Below the pieces are notes generated by a model. That model was given only the letters and a program-made list of their open reading frames with translations. It ran no database searches and was not told where the DNA came from. Made by a program: the position numbers and the translations under genes. 64,000 nt of DNA. It comes from Seonamhaeicola sp. Its GTDB lineage: Bacteria; Bacteroidota; Bacteroidia; Flavobacteriales; Flavobacteriaceae. Of the stretch, positions 17,276-26,816 are shown in pieces (the stretch's first letter is position 1; every line of letters begins with the position of its first letter). The stretch lies in contig NZ_JANQJQ010000005.1 of the NCBI RefSeq assembly GCF_028281565.1, forward strand, positions 124,001 to 188,000, in the 5' to 3' direction.

Positions 17276-17419
17276 TTAGCGTAAAAAATTCAACTTTAAA
17301 GTCGTTTTCTTAATGAAATTCAGACCTGTCACCTTGAGCGCAGTCGAAAGGCTCAATCTGACAAAATGGAATTATTGATCACTAACATTACATACTGGTA
17401 ATTATATCAAACTCACATT

Positions 17420-18598
17420 CTACTCATCTTCCAACTTCCAGGTTCTTACCCAATCATAATAGGTAGTGCGTTCTGCTTCAGTACCACTCATACCGCCACC
17501 ATCGGGAACCGGATTCCAATCATAGGTTTCAACAACCATTCTCAGATACATAGGTAAATCAAACTCAGAGGGAGGTGTTACGGTACCTACTTTTTTACCG
17601 TCTAAATACAGTTCTACTTCTGTTGGGCTTTTCCACCAACCGGCGTAAACATGGTAGTCGTCATAGGTCTTTCCATTGATGGAGGCCGTATTACCTTGCG
17701 AGCCCGTTGGTGTTTCCGGGCAAGCGGTATTTCTGCTATGTGTATTAGAATGCATACTGCTATTAAATGATTGTGCCCAATTGGCAGTTGTGGTTATTTC
17801 GCCAACACATTCCTGGATATCAAATTCTGTAACACGCACATCGCAGCCGGTACCATCGCTTCTCCTATTGATGAGCCAAAAAGTAGATGACATAAAGGTT
17901 TGGCTCGATTTCATTCTGCATTCAAAATAATGGCCGGGTCCTATGGGAGCTATGGAAGTGATAGAAGAGCCCGCATGTGTAAACGTATGGCCGTTTACAA
18001 TTTCCGGTGCCGGTAGCTCGTCGGCCGTAAGTCTTAAATTACCGTCAGCAACTGACACGGTATTTTTCTTAAAAAGCCCTGGCGGTCTGCCAATCCATCT
18101 ACTGGGATCCGTATTTAGCCATTTAGTCTCATCTAAAGTATTGGTGTTAAACTCATCCGACATAGTATCCACTCTGGTCCATTTTTTACCTGAAGGTGTT
18201 GGATTGGTCTCTACAAAATAAGGTATATTCTCAGAGGGGCCGTTTTGGGTTACAATAACATCAAAGCTACAGGTTGCTTTATTGCCCGCGGCATCCGTTA
18301 CTTCAAATGTATTGGTAGTGGTGCCTATGGGGAATAGTGCTCCGGATGCTATACCCGCAATTTGGGTGGTTACAGCACCGGCTATATTATCAGTACCAAC
18401 AGGTGCTGTATAGGAGACTTCAATTTCCGTGGAAAAAATATCGACAGTCACATTAATATCGGACGGACAATTAATGCTTGGATCTATGGTATCCACTACA
18501 GGCGCTTCTTTTTCGTCATCGTCATTATTGCTACTGCAAGTCATTATAAACAGTGAGGTCACTAAACAAGAGAAATAAGCGAATTTATACTTAAACAT
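17420..18598 (-). CDS. GH16 glycanase lipoprotein (agarase/porphyranase type) with HYR domain
   Basis: A 392-residue surface lipoprotein: hydrophobic leader ending in a lipobox-like IMTC followed by an acidic SSNNDDDE stretch, an HYR domain (about 40-115) and a GH16 domain (about 140-392). The GH16 catalytic signature ExDxxE is intact as E258-F-D-I-Q-E263 (nucleophile E258, acid/base E263). The C-terminal block ERTTYYDWVRTWKL is characteristic of beta-agarase and porphyranase branches. It would cleave a red-algal galactan; the exact substrate cannot be told from sequence. It stands alone beside mnmE, outside the first island. Confidence 0.85.
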   Translation of the reverse strand: MFKYKFAYFSCLVTSLFIMTCSSNNDDDEKEAPVVDTIDPSINCPSDINVTVDIFSTEIEVSYTAPVGTDNIAGAVTTQIAGIASGALFPIGTTTNTFEVTDAAGNKATCSFDVIVTQNGPSENIPYFVETNPTPSGKKWTRVDTMSDEFNTNTLDETKWLNTDPSRWIGRPPGLFKKNTVSVADGNLRLTADELPAPEIVNGHTFTHAGSSITSIAPIGPGHYFECRMKSSQTFMSSTFWLINRRSDGTGCDVRVTEFDIQECVGEITTTANWAQSFNSSMHSNTHSRNTACPETPTGSQGNTASINGKTYDDYHVYAGWWKSPTEVELYLDGKKVGTVTPPSEFDLPMYLRMVVETYDWNPVPDGGGMSGTEAERTTYYDWVRTWKLEDE

Positions 18599-18727
18599 GC
18601 TATGCTATTTTAAATGGGTATTGCAAATTTCTGTCATATTTTGTCATTTTAATGCTACAGATGTCCATTAAGCTGAAACAAATGAATTATACCTGCCGGA
18701 GCATTTCAAATTGTGTATTTTTGCCTT

Positions 18728-20125
18728 ATGATTCACAATGATACCATAGTAGCCTTGGCAACGCCTTTCGGGGCAGGAGCCATTGCTGTGATCCGCTTGT
18801 CGGGAAAAGAGGCTATTGTCATGGCGGATAAACAGTTTAAGTCGGTTTCCGGTAAGCAATTGTCAAAGCAACCTACACATACCATTCATTTGGGGCATAT
18901 TATTGACGGTGACAGAACGTTGGACGAAGTGTTGGTCTCAGTTTTTAAAGACCCGAATTCTTATACGGGTGAAAATGTGGTGGAGATCTCCTGTCATGGT
19001 TCCAATTATATTCAACAGGAAATTATTCAATTATTCTTAAGAAAAGGATGCCGGATGGCATCAGCAGGCGAATTTACCTTGCGTGCTTTTTTAAATGGGA
19101 AACTGGACTTAAGTCAGGCGGAGGCGGTTGCAGATTTGATTGCCAGTGATAATGAAGCTTCCCATCAAATAGCCATGCAACAAATGCGTGGCGGATTCTC
19201 ATCCGAGATAGCAAAACTTCGTGAAGAGCTCTTAAATTTTGCCTCTTTAATCGAACTGGAACTCGATTTTGCTGAAGAAGATGTGGAATTTGCCGACAGG
19301 ACCCAATTCAAAGATCTGATTGACCGTATTATGTTGGTTTTAAAGCGGCTGATCGATTCGTTTGCTGTTGGTAACGTGATTAAAAATGGCATTCCGGTTG
19401 CTATTGTAGGGGAACCTAATGTGGGGAAATCCACTTTGCTAAATGCGTTATTAAATGAAGAGCGCGCTATTGTATCTGATATAGCCGGAACCACTCGTGA
19501 TACCATTGAAGATGAGATTTCCATCGGCGGTATTGGTTTCCGTTTTATTGATACGGCGGGTATTCGTGATACTAAAGATGTGGTGGAGAGCATTGGTATC
19601 AAACGTACCTTTGAAAAGATAGAACAGGCGCAAGTGGTTATTTATTTGTTTGATGCCGAATCCATTTTCGCCCATAAGTCGTCGGTTGAGGCGATATCTG
19701 TTGAGATAGAAAAAATTAAGAACCAGTACCCTCAAAAGCCCTTAGTGGTTATTGCCAATAAAATTGATGCGATCTCAGAAAAGGAGTTACGGGAGCTTAC
19801 TATGGGTATTCAGGATATTAAACTCCTTTCTGCAAAAACCGGAAAAGGGGTTGAAGCACTCAAAAACACCCTGTTAAGTTTTGTCAATACAGGCGCATTG
19901 AAGAACAACGATACCATTGTCACCAATACCAGGCATTATGATGCTTTATTAAAAGCTTTGGAAGAGGTTTCAAAAGTTAAAGATGGACTTGAAACCGGAT
20001 TATCCGGTGACCTCCTCGCCATTGATATCCGCCAGGCCTTGTATCATTTTGGTGAGATCACAGGTGAGATATCTTCTGATGATCTTTTGGGGAATATCTT
20101 TGCCAATTTTTGTATCGGCAAATAG
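18728..20125 (+). CDS. mnmE: tRNA modification GTPase MnmE
   Basis: A 465-residue GTPase that, with MnmG, builds the cmnm5 modification at U34 of tRNAs. It starts at ATG 18728; a TATTTTTG -7-like box lies at 18715-18722. Domains: N-terminal folate-binding domain (about 1-120), helical domain and inserted G domain with GEPNVGKST (G1), GTTRDT (G2), DTAG (G3) and NKID (G4), and the invariant C-terminal F-C-I-G-K with the catalytic cysteine. The last codons form the core of a direct repeat found twice more downstream, so this gene is the apparent integration site of two islands. The reading frame is intact. Confidence 0.97.
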   Translation: MIHNDTIVALATPFGAGAIAVIRLSGKEAIVMADKQFKSVSGKQLSKQPTHTIHLGHIIDGDRTLDEVLVSVFKDPNSYTGENVVEISCHGSNYIQQEIIQLFLRKGCRMASAGEFTLRAFLNGKLDLSQAEAVADLIASDNEASHQIAMQQMRGGFSSEIAKLREELLNFASLIELELDFAEEDVEFADRTQFKDLIDRIMLVLKRLIDSFAVGNVIKNGIPVAIVGEPNVGKSTLLNALLNEERAIVSDIAGTTRDTIEDEISIGGIGFRFIDTAGIRDTKDVVESIGIKRTFEKIEQAQVVIYLFDAESIFAHKSSVEAISVEIEKIKNQYPQKPLVVIANKIDAISEKELRELTMGIQDIKLLSAKTGKGVEALKNTLLSFVNTGALKNNDTIVTNTRHYDALLKALEEVSKVKDGLETGLSGDLLAIDIRQALYHFGEITGEISSDDLLGNIFANFCIGK

Positions 20126-20127
20126 AC
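20111..20127 (+). other. attL-like core within the mnmE 3' end
   Basis: TGTATCGGCAAATAGAC encodes Cys-Ile-Gly-Lys-stop of MnmE plus two bases. The identical 17-mer recurs at 58004-58020, and a version differing at synonymous positions lies at 36821. Flanking sequence is unrelated on both sides of each copy, as expected for site-specific recombination products. Confidence 0.75.
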
Positions 20128-20219
20128 AGTAATTTTTATTTGATTTCATTTGAATGCAATTGGATGTCAATCAAATTCTTGTTAATAACTTCAAAAGTTA
20201 TATTTTTCCCTAAGAATCC

Positions 20220-20906
20220 TTACATAATCCCAAATTTTTCAAAAGCATCCACGGTACTCATTCCATTTTCTAAGGCCTCTTTTACAAGCTGTTCTCCTCT
20301 AGCTTTCCCAATAGCACCCTCAAAAGCCTCTTTTTCAACATCCTTAGGAATAATAAGCACCCCATCTCTATCGCCAAAAACGATATCGCCGGGGTCTATT
20401 TTTATGTTGTTAATTTCTATAGGAATACCATAGTCAATAACTTTTCCACGTGGTCCTTGATCCTGAGCATATGTACCGATGGAAAAAGTTGGAAAATTTA
20501 ATTTCTCAATTTCATTGGTGTCCCTAGAGTAACCATTAACTACTGCTCCGTTTGCCTGAAGCTTTATCGCTCTGGTACTCATTAGACCTCCCCAAAGCGC
20601 ATAATTAAAAGAAGATCCTGTACAAATATATACCTCATTCTTTTTCAAGCTGTCTAAAGCTTCGAACATGATGCCAAAAGGTTTCTCCATAATTGGGTTC
20701 TTTGAATTCTTTACAGACTCAGCGAAAACATCGGCTTCTAATACTGGCATAGCCCTGCCAATAACTATCATGGTCTTTTCAACAGGCTTTATATTTGGCG
20801 ACAAAAACTGGTGCTCATAGCCCATTTTATCAAGTATATCGCCTACTAAGGCTGTAAACAATTCAGTTCTTGCTATTTCAAATAATTCGTCGTCTGATTG
20901 CCACAT
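20220..20906 (-). CDS. RraA-like / HMG-CHA aldolase family protein
   Basis: A 228-residue protein of the RraA family, which includes pyruvate-releasing 4-hydroxy-4-methyl-2-oxoglutarate aldolases as well as RNase E inhibitors. Landmarks: DILDKMGYEHQFLSP near the N-terminus, the central G-x-x-S-x-R region (STRAIKLQANGAVVNGYSRD), the metal-site segment with PGDIVFGDRDGVLIIP and a helical C-terminus. In a sugar-acid locus an aldolase role on a 2-keto acid is the better guess. It lies 4 bp after the DUF4861 gene in a two-gene operon divergent from the AraC regulator. Confidence 0.85.
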   Translation of the reverse strand: MWQSDDELFEIARTELFTALVGDILDKMGYEHQFLSPNIKPVEKTMIVIGRAMPVLEADVFAESVKNSKNPIMEKPFGIMFEALDSLKKNEVYICTGSSFNYALWGGLMSTRAIKLQANGAVVNGYSRDTNEIEKLNFPTFSIGTYAQDQGPRGKVIDYGIPIEINNIKIDPGDIVFGDRDGVLIIPKDVEKEAFEGAIGKARGEQLVKEALENGMSTVDAFEKFGIM

Positions 20907-20910
20907 AACT

Positions 20911-22122
20911 CTATTCTTTTATAATTTCTATTTTTAAGGGGTTGTTCATTTTTAATGAGGTCTCCTTAAGATGTTTGGTCCAATCATCATAATCGGTGAA
21001 ATCACCCTGTTTTTTCCAGCCAAAACCAGCCCAATAACTAAAACCGTTATTGGTTAGCACACTGTAAATATTAATGTTATTAAGACGCTCATCTTCATGT
21101 ATGCTTGTGTCCAAATCATAGTTCAAAGCTGATTTTGGGTCAAGTAATACGGCTGTTCCTAAAAAAGAATCATCCAAAGGCTCCCAATAGGAAATCCAGC
21201 CTTCTTTCTTGTCAAACTTTATAGTTCCAGCTCCTTTGTGTAGAGTGATACCGGCGGATGCCGCTTTCAATGCTATATTTGAAGTATATGAAACATCACA
21301 ATGATAAAAATGAGATCCTAAATCAATTGAAATTGTTTTTTTCTCAGAGACCTTATTTTCACAGGCATCAATGGGCTCATAGTTTAACTCAAAAATTGTT
21401 CTGATTGGTCCATTGGCAATAATTTTCCACGAAGCAAAATTTTCGCTCAATATACTTTTCCCTTCACAAATTAATGAGGTGCCTCCACAACCTCTTGTTG
21501 TCCCTACATGATAATTATCCAGACCTTCTCCGCGGTCCTCATGATATGAAATCCCCTTTTGGTAATTGGCATACCATGCATCTATAATAGGGTAGTCAAC
21601 ACGTTTTAACCAACAATCAATTCCGCTGGAAATGAGGCCTGAAGCGTCACCAGCTTCGTATAGACGCTGACATTCGGGACCGTAGGTTCGAAAGGCTACT
21701 TTATCATTTTCCCAGGCAAAATCATCCATCCGTTCAGGTACAAATCTGGAGTAAGTATAATTTGAATAATCGATTTTAACATCTGGATTTTGAACCCTTT
21801 TCAAAGTAAATGTTTTTGATTCTTTGGCATCAATATGAGTTTGAAACAATAGGTAATCTCCAATGGAATCAGAATTTATATCGACCGTTTGAGAAAGTAC
21901 AACTTTACCGTGCTTGTCAAGCACCTTATATTCTTCCACTTTTTTGAATTGGATGTCTAACTGGTCCAACCATATTTCTATAGATTCATTAGATCTTGAA
22001 ATGTCTAAATCATTAGTTACTGAAACCGTGTAAAAAGGTTCAGCAGTTCGCTTACAGGAAAAAAACATGATTAGAAAACAGCCATTAAAAAACCAAAGTA
22101 ACTTGTGAAATTTAGAATACAT
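20911..22122 (-). CDS. DUF4861 family lipoprotein
   Basis: A 403-residue lipoprotein (FLIMFFSCKR lipobox) filled by a DUF4861 domain. Recognisable stretches are RFVPERMDDFAWENDKVAFR, GPECQRLYEAGD, GIDCWLKRVDYPIIDAWY, GRGEGLDNYHVG-like HEDRGEGLDNYHVG and GFGWKKQGDF near the C-terminus. DUF4861 proteins are recurrent members of Bacteroidota loci for uronic-acid polysaccharides; I know of no firm biochemical role. It is the first gene of an operon with the RraA-like aldolase, reading away from the AraC gene. Confidence 0.8.
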   Translation of the reverse strand: MYSKFHKLLWFFNGCFLIMFFSCKRTAEPFYTVSVTNDLDISRSNESIEIWLDQLDIQFKKVEEYKVLDKHGKVVLSQTVDINSDSIGDYLLFQTHIDAKESKTFTLKRVQNPDVKIDYSNYTYSRFVPERMDDFAWENDKVAFRTYGPECQRLYEAGDASGLISSGIDCWLKRVDYPIIDAWYANYQKGISYHEDRGEGLDNYHVGTTRGCGGTSLICEGKSILSENFASWKIIANGPIRTIFELNYEPIDACENKVSEKKTISIDLGSHFYHCDVSYTSNIALKAASAGITLHKGAGTIKFDKKEGWISYWEPLDDSFLGTAVLLDPKSALNYDLDTSIHEDERLNNINIYSVLTNNGFSYWAGFGWKKQGDFTDYDDWTKHLKETSLKMNNPLKIEIIKE

Positions 22123-22192
22123 AATTAGATTTTTTTCAAAGTAAGGTAATAGGCTGTAAACATTGTATTTTAATATTGATTTATTTTATACG

Positions 22193-22200
22193 TATATTTG
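22193..22200 (+). promoter_or_regulatory. -7-like box upstream of the PUL AraC regulator
   Basis: TATATTTG matches the Bacteroidota TAnnTTTG box. It lies inside the longest open frame (from 22163) but 43 bp before ATG 22244, which supports the shorter start. A good -33 TTTG at standard spacing was not found. Confidence 0.4.
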
Positions 22201-22243
22201 CATTATTAAGTTGATAATAAGTTATTTTGATAAAATTAGTGCA

Positions 22244-23137
22244 ATGAGTAAAGCTAAATTTCTTTCTATGGGTTATGAACCCGGGAGTGCCTTAACCATA
22301 AAACATCAGCATGTAAAGTACTTTCCTAATCCATTACATTACCATAAAGAGCTTGAGCTGGCTTATATTGTTGAGGGATTTGGAACAAGGTATGTTGGTA
22401 GCAGTATAAAATCCTATCAAAAAGGAGATTTGGTTTTAGTTGGAGAGCAACTTACCCATGTATGGATGAGTGATGATATATTTTATGAAGATAATGAATT
22501 AGACACCCAAGCTATTGTTGTTAAGTTTCTCCCTGATTTTGCCGGAAAGGATTTTTTGAGATTACCGGAGGCTTATGGCATATTAAAAACGCTTCGAGAT
22601 GCTTCGGGTGGCTTAAGAATTACCGGGAAAGCAAATGAGTTGATCGGCAGTATTTTAAAAGAAATGCTCCAACAATCTCCGTTGGAGCAAATATTGTCTT
22701 TAATGCAGATTCTAAATGTAATGTCAAAAACAGAGGAGAAGTTTGTACTATCTAACTATGACTTACATAAGTCAACTAATCCAAAGGAAAAAGATAGGAT
22801 GAATAGAATTATAAAACACACTACTTTAAATTTTAGAAGGAGCATCCCTTTGGAAGAAATAGCTAATATTGCCAATTTATCAAAAAGCGCGTTTTGCAGA
22901 TATTTTAAAAATACAGTTAAGAAAAGTTATGTGGAGTTTCTTTATGAGATTCGCGTAGAGTATGCCTGTAAGTTACTACTAGAAGATGATTTGGGAATGA
23001 CTCAAATATGTTATGAGTCTGGATTTAATAACCCTTCTTCATTTTCACAAATATTCAAGCGTATTAAGAGAGTTTCACCTAATAAATACAGAAAAAATAA
23101 TAGTATTATTCGTAAAAAAGAGAAGCAATATAGCTGA
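22244..23137 (+). CDS. AraC-family regulator of the polysaccharide locus
   Basis: A 297-residue regulator (ATG 22244; upstream in-frame codons overlap the promoter and are not family-like). The N-terminal ~110 residues form a cupin sensor (HYHKELELAYIVEGFGTRYV, then GDLVLVGEQLTHVW). The C-terminal ~100 residues hold two helix-turn-helix motifs (LEEIANIANLSKSAFCRYFK and ICYESGFNNPSSFSQIFKR). It lies between the divergent DUF4861/RraA operon and susC, so it very probably controls this locus in response to a sugar or uronate intermediate. Confidence 0.88.
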   Translation: MSKAKFLSMGYEPGSALTIKHQHVKYFPNPLHYHKELELAYIVEGFGTRYVGSSIKSYQKGDLVLVGEQLTHVWMSDDIFYEDNELDTQAIVVKFLPDFAGKDFLRLPEAYGILKTLRDASGGLRITGKANELIGSILKEMLQQSPLEQILSLMQILNVMSKTEEKFVLSNYDLHKSTNPKEKDRMNRIIKHTTLNFRRSIPLEEIANIANLSKSAFCRYFKNTVKKSYVEFLYEIRVEYACKLLLEDDLGMTQICYESGFNNPSSFSQIFKRIKRVSPNKYRKNNSIIRKKEKQYS

Positions 23138-23675
23138 CCTAACATGAAATTATAAGCAAACCTAATTTATAATTAAAGCGAAAAATTACATTTTTAGCTA
23201 CTTTAATAGAAGAGAATTCCTTGGTCTGCTGTTTTAGGAGTTCTACAAAACCTGATCAAAATAAGCTTAAAACTTGTTTTAATTTACAATAACATTCTAT
23301 CCCTAAGAAGCGCACATTTTTTATATAGAGGCTATAGCACCAGTTTTTAAAGCCTTTAGCATTTTCCTTTAATCTTAAGACTAATAATTATAAAATCAGT
23401 ATAGCATTAACTGTGTTTTATAATAAGAAAAAGTGTGTTAATATTATCATTATAGAGATATAAGGTATTTATAATGCAAATATTTATATATAAATAATCA
23501 AGATTAGTATAATCGAATATTTGATAAAATATAATTTTACACCCATAATAATGAGCAAATTAATATTATTAAAGATTTTTTTTACTAATTCTATAAAAAA
23601 TATAGGGTTTTGGTTATAATTTAATAAGTGTGCTTGTGTGTTATTTAGTTAAATCAATCTAAACAAATTAAACTT
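23138..23675. other. Gene-free AT-rich region upstream of susC
   Basis: A 538-bp gap with no plausible coding sequence. It is very AT-rich, with a small palindrome TTAAAACTTGTTTTAA at 23267-23282 and ATTTATATATAAAT around 23480. It presumably carries the susC promoter and the AraC operators, but I could not fix a promoter with both boxes at good spacing. Confidence 0.5.
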
Positions 23676-26600
23676 ATGAAAAAACTTTACAACAAAGATC
23701 GACATTCTTTCAAATGGAAGTCGACGACTATCTGGTTAATTCTTTTATTTCTCTGTTCTCAATTGACGATAGCATTAACAGATGTACACTCTGAAATTAA
23801 TACAAACAATGAAGTTGTTTCATTAGATTTTCAGAAGTTGGTTACGGGTAAAGTAACAGATGCGTCTGGAGTTCCGTTACCTGGGGTTTCTGTCCTGTTA
23901 AAAGATTCAACAACAGGAACAACCTCAGATTTTGATGGTAATTACTCTATAGAAGTACCTAAGGGAGGTACACTTGTTTTTAGCTATGTTGGGTTCGTAA
24001 CCCAAGAAGTAGTAATTAATGATCAATCACAACTTAATATCATCTTAAGTGAAGATGTTGCTCAATTAGAAGCAGTTGTTGTTGTTGGTTATGGAACGCA
24101 AAAGAAATCTGATCTTACAGGGTCTGTTGCCAGTGCAGATGTTGAGGCATTCGCCGATCAACCTAATACAAGTATTGTGCAGTCATTACAGGGATCCGTA
24201 GCTGGTTTAAATGTTGGAGCTGTTAATAGTGCAGGAGGGTCGCCTTCAATTGAGGTTAGAGGCAGGAATACGTTTGCAGTCAACCCTAATGATTCTAATC
24301 AACTTATAGGTAATAGTCCTTTAATTGTTTTAGATGGTGTTATTTACAGAGGGAGTTTGGCCGATATCAACCCTGCAGATGTGGCGAGCATTGATGTCCT
24401 GAAAGATGCAAGTTCGCAGGCTATATACGGTTCGCAAGCTGCTAATGGCGTTATACTAGTTACCTCCAAGAAAGGGAAAAGAGGTGAGAAGCCACAGATA
24501 AACTTTTCAACCTATTATTCTTTTGATTCACCTGCGAACAGATTACACCCTGTAGGGAGGCAAGGTTTTATTGATCATGTGTATAAAAGGTTTTATGAAG
24601 ATGCTTTTCTGGCCCCGGATTACACACAACCAAACCCAGCTTTTGATGAAGCAGGAAACTTTCCATATCAGTCTATCATTGATGGATATAACAATGGTAC
24701 AGATACTAACTGGTTAGACCTAGTTACTCAGGATGCTAGTATTCATAACATTAATATAAATGTGTCTGGAAGAACAGATAAAACGAGTTACTTTTTATCT
24801 GCGGGCCATACAAAGCAAGATGGATACGTAAGAAACGATAAATATAAAAGAACAAATTTAAGAGCAAATTTTGAAAATAAGGTTACAGATTGGTTAACCT
24901 TGGGCATGGAGACATCATTGGCCATAGGAGATTACTCTGGAATTGAGGCCAATTTACTTTTAGGAAATTTATATTCACCTCTCATTGCTCCTTACAATGA
25001 TGACGGTACGTTGGCAACCGACCCTATCGGAATTGATAGAAGTCCTTTACTGCCACTGGAAATAGATCAATTAGACAAGCGTTTAAACTTGTTTGGAAAC
25101 TTTCACGCCACTATCAAACTCCCTATAAAAGGGCTTAAGTACAGGATTAACCATGGAGTGAGTTATAGAACCAGAAGGGATTATAGGTTTAATGACATTG
25201 GAAATAATTTTACTGGAACAGCATCAAAATATAATTCATATACCATTGACAGAACTACTGATAATTTATTAACATATAGTAAAACTTTCAATGATATTCA
25301 TGATTTAGATGTTACACTTTTATATGGGTATGAGGAAAGAGAAGGAGAGGACACAAGTGCTAATTCAGGAACCTTTTTAAACAGTGTATTAGGTTATAAT
25401 TCTCTTGAAGCAGGAGACCTGGATCAACAATTGGTTTTTTCAGGTGCATGGGATGAACGTAGTATCTATCAGATGGGTAGGCTTAATTACAAGTATAACG
25501 ACAAATATTTATTGACTTTTACGGTTCGAAGAGATGGCTTTTCTGGATTTGGTACCAATACCAAATTTGGAACATTCCCTTCGGTAGCGGTTGCATGGAC
25601 AGCCAGTGAAGAGCCCTTTATTCAAAAGGCATTACCTTGGGTTGATAATTTAAAACTGAGAGCTACTTACGGTGAAACAGGAAATAGAACAGTTGGTAGA
25701 TATCAAACCTTGGCCAGGGCCCAAACAGGTTTCTCATATGTTTTTGAAAATAATTCGGCCTACGCACAGTTCATTTCAACCTTAGGAAATAATGATTTAT
25801 CCTGGGAAACTACTACAGGGCTCAATATTGGTTTGGATTTTGCTGTCTTGAAAAACAGGTTAAGCGGTAGTATCAATTATTATAATACTACTACCAGGGA
25901 CATTCTATATGCTGTTGAAATCCCAAGGATTACAGGTTTTCAGAATATTTGGACCAACTTAGGGGAAGTAGCTAATACAGGTCTTGAGGTATCTCTATCA
26001 AGTCTAAATATTGATTCAGAGGACTTTAAATGGAAAAGCACCGTGAATTTTTCAACAAACAAAAATGAAGTTGTTAGTGTTTTAGGAAAAGATGATGATG
26101 GTGATGGTGTTGAAGACGATTTAATACAAAACAATTTATTTATTGGAGAATCTATAGGTGCTGTTTATGGCTATGTAGATACTGGGCGTGTTTATCAATT
26201 AGGAGACAATATCCCTGCAGGGTTTAATCCTGGTAACCGTATTTTCGAAGATTTAAATGGTGACGGGGCTATTTCGGCAGATGGAGACCGTAGAATTTTG
26301 GGTAGGACAGAACCCGCTTATCGTTTTAGTATTTTCAATGAATTCACTTATAAAAATTTAAGTTTAAGTGTATTTATTAATTCTATTCAAGGAGGCAAAG
26401 ATGGATATTTAGGACAAAATACGCCAACCGCGACCGAATACAGGTGGCGCAGTGATAATGCCAGTACCTACAATATCGTTAGAGAATTCAGACCCTGGTC
26501 ACCCGTAGATCCAAATGCTCCCCATGCAGGTATTCTCTTTGATGACCCTGGAAATTTAACCACAAGTCATAAATGGTCCGACAGAAGTTTTATAAGACTT

Positions 26601-26804
26601 CAAGATGTTAGGCTTTCATACAGCTTCCCTAAATCTTTATTGGATAATACATTCGTCAATCAACTTCGTGTTTTTGCCACTGGTAAAAATCTACACACAT
26701 GGACGAATTGGGAAGGAATAGACCCTGAAACAGGTGCTGGTTTTAACTTAGGCGCTAGACCTGTTATGACAAGTTATTCATTGGGTATTAATTTAACTTT
26801 TTAA
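23676..26804 (+). CDS. SusC-type TonB-dependent outer-membrane transporter
   Basis: A 1042-residue outer-membrane receptor: leader (about 1-35), a carboxypeptidase-regulatory-like beta domain (about 52-130, VTGKVTDASGVPLPGVSV to SYVGFVTQEV), the plug domain starting at VVVVGYGTQKKSDLTGSVAS and a C-terminal beta-barrel ending in the aromatic YSLGINLTF. It imports oligosaccharides with the SusD partner, powered by TonB. It is the first gene of the locus core, with susD 12 bp downstream. The ligand is inferred from downstream genes to be a uronate-containing oligosaccharide. Confidence 0.95.
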   Translation: MKKLYNKDRHSFKWKSTTIWLILLFLCSQLTIALTDVHSEINTNNEVVSLDFQKLVTGKVTDASGVPLPGVSVLLKDSTTGTTSDFDGNYSIEVPKGGTLVFSYVGFVTQEVVINDQSQLNIILSEDVAQLEAVVVVGYGTQKKSDLTGSVASADVEAFADQPNTSIVQSLQGSVAGLNVGAVNSAGGSPSIEVRGRNTFAVNPNDSNQLIGNSPLIVLDGVIYRGSLADINPADVASIDVLKDASSQAIYGSQAANGVILVTSKKGKRGEKPQINFSTYYSFDSPANRLHPVGRQGFIDHVYKRFYEDAFLAPDYTQPNPAFDEAGNFPYQSIIDGYNNGTDTNWLDLVTQDASIHNININVSGRTDKTSYFLSAGHTKQDGYVRNDKYKRTNLRANFENKVTDWLTLGMETSLAIGDYSGIEANLLLGNLYSPLIAPYNDDGTLATDPIGIDRSPLLPLEIDQLDKRLNLFGNFHATIKLPIKGLKYRINHGVSYRTRRDYRFNDIGNNFTGTASKYNSYTIDRTTDNLLTYSKTFNDIHDLDVTLLYGYEEREGEDTSANSGTFLNSVLGYNSLEAGDLDQQLVFSGAWDERSIYQMGRLNYKYNDKYLLTFTVRRDGFSGFGTNTKFGTFPSVAVAWTASEEPFIQKALPWVDNLKLRATYGETGNRTVGRYQTLARAQTGFSYVFENNSAYAQFISTLGNNDLSWETTTGLNIGLDFAVLKNRLSGSINYYNTTTRDILYAVEIPRITGFQNIWTNLGEVANTGLEVSLSSLNIDSEDFKWKSTVNFSTNKNEVVSVLGKDDDGDGVEDDLIQNNLFIGESIGAVYGYVDTGRVYQLGDNIPAGFNPGNRIFEDLNGDGAISADGDRRILGRTEPAYRFSIFNEFTYKNLSLSVFINSIQGGKDGYLGQNTPTATEYRWRSDNASTYNIVREFRPWSPVDPNAPHAGILFDDPGNLTTSHKWSDRSFIRLQDVRLSYSFPKSLLDNTFVNQLRVFATGKNLHTWTNWEGIDPETGAGFNLGARPVMTSYSLGINLTF

Positions 26805-26816
26805 AAAAATAGTATT

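Noticed and set aside
22163-22243. Longer N-terminus for the locus AraC regulator
   Set aside because: It contains the likely promoter and an AT-driven hydrophobic translation; ATG 22244 fits the family.
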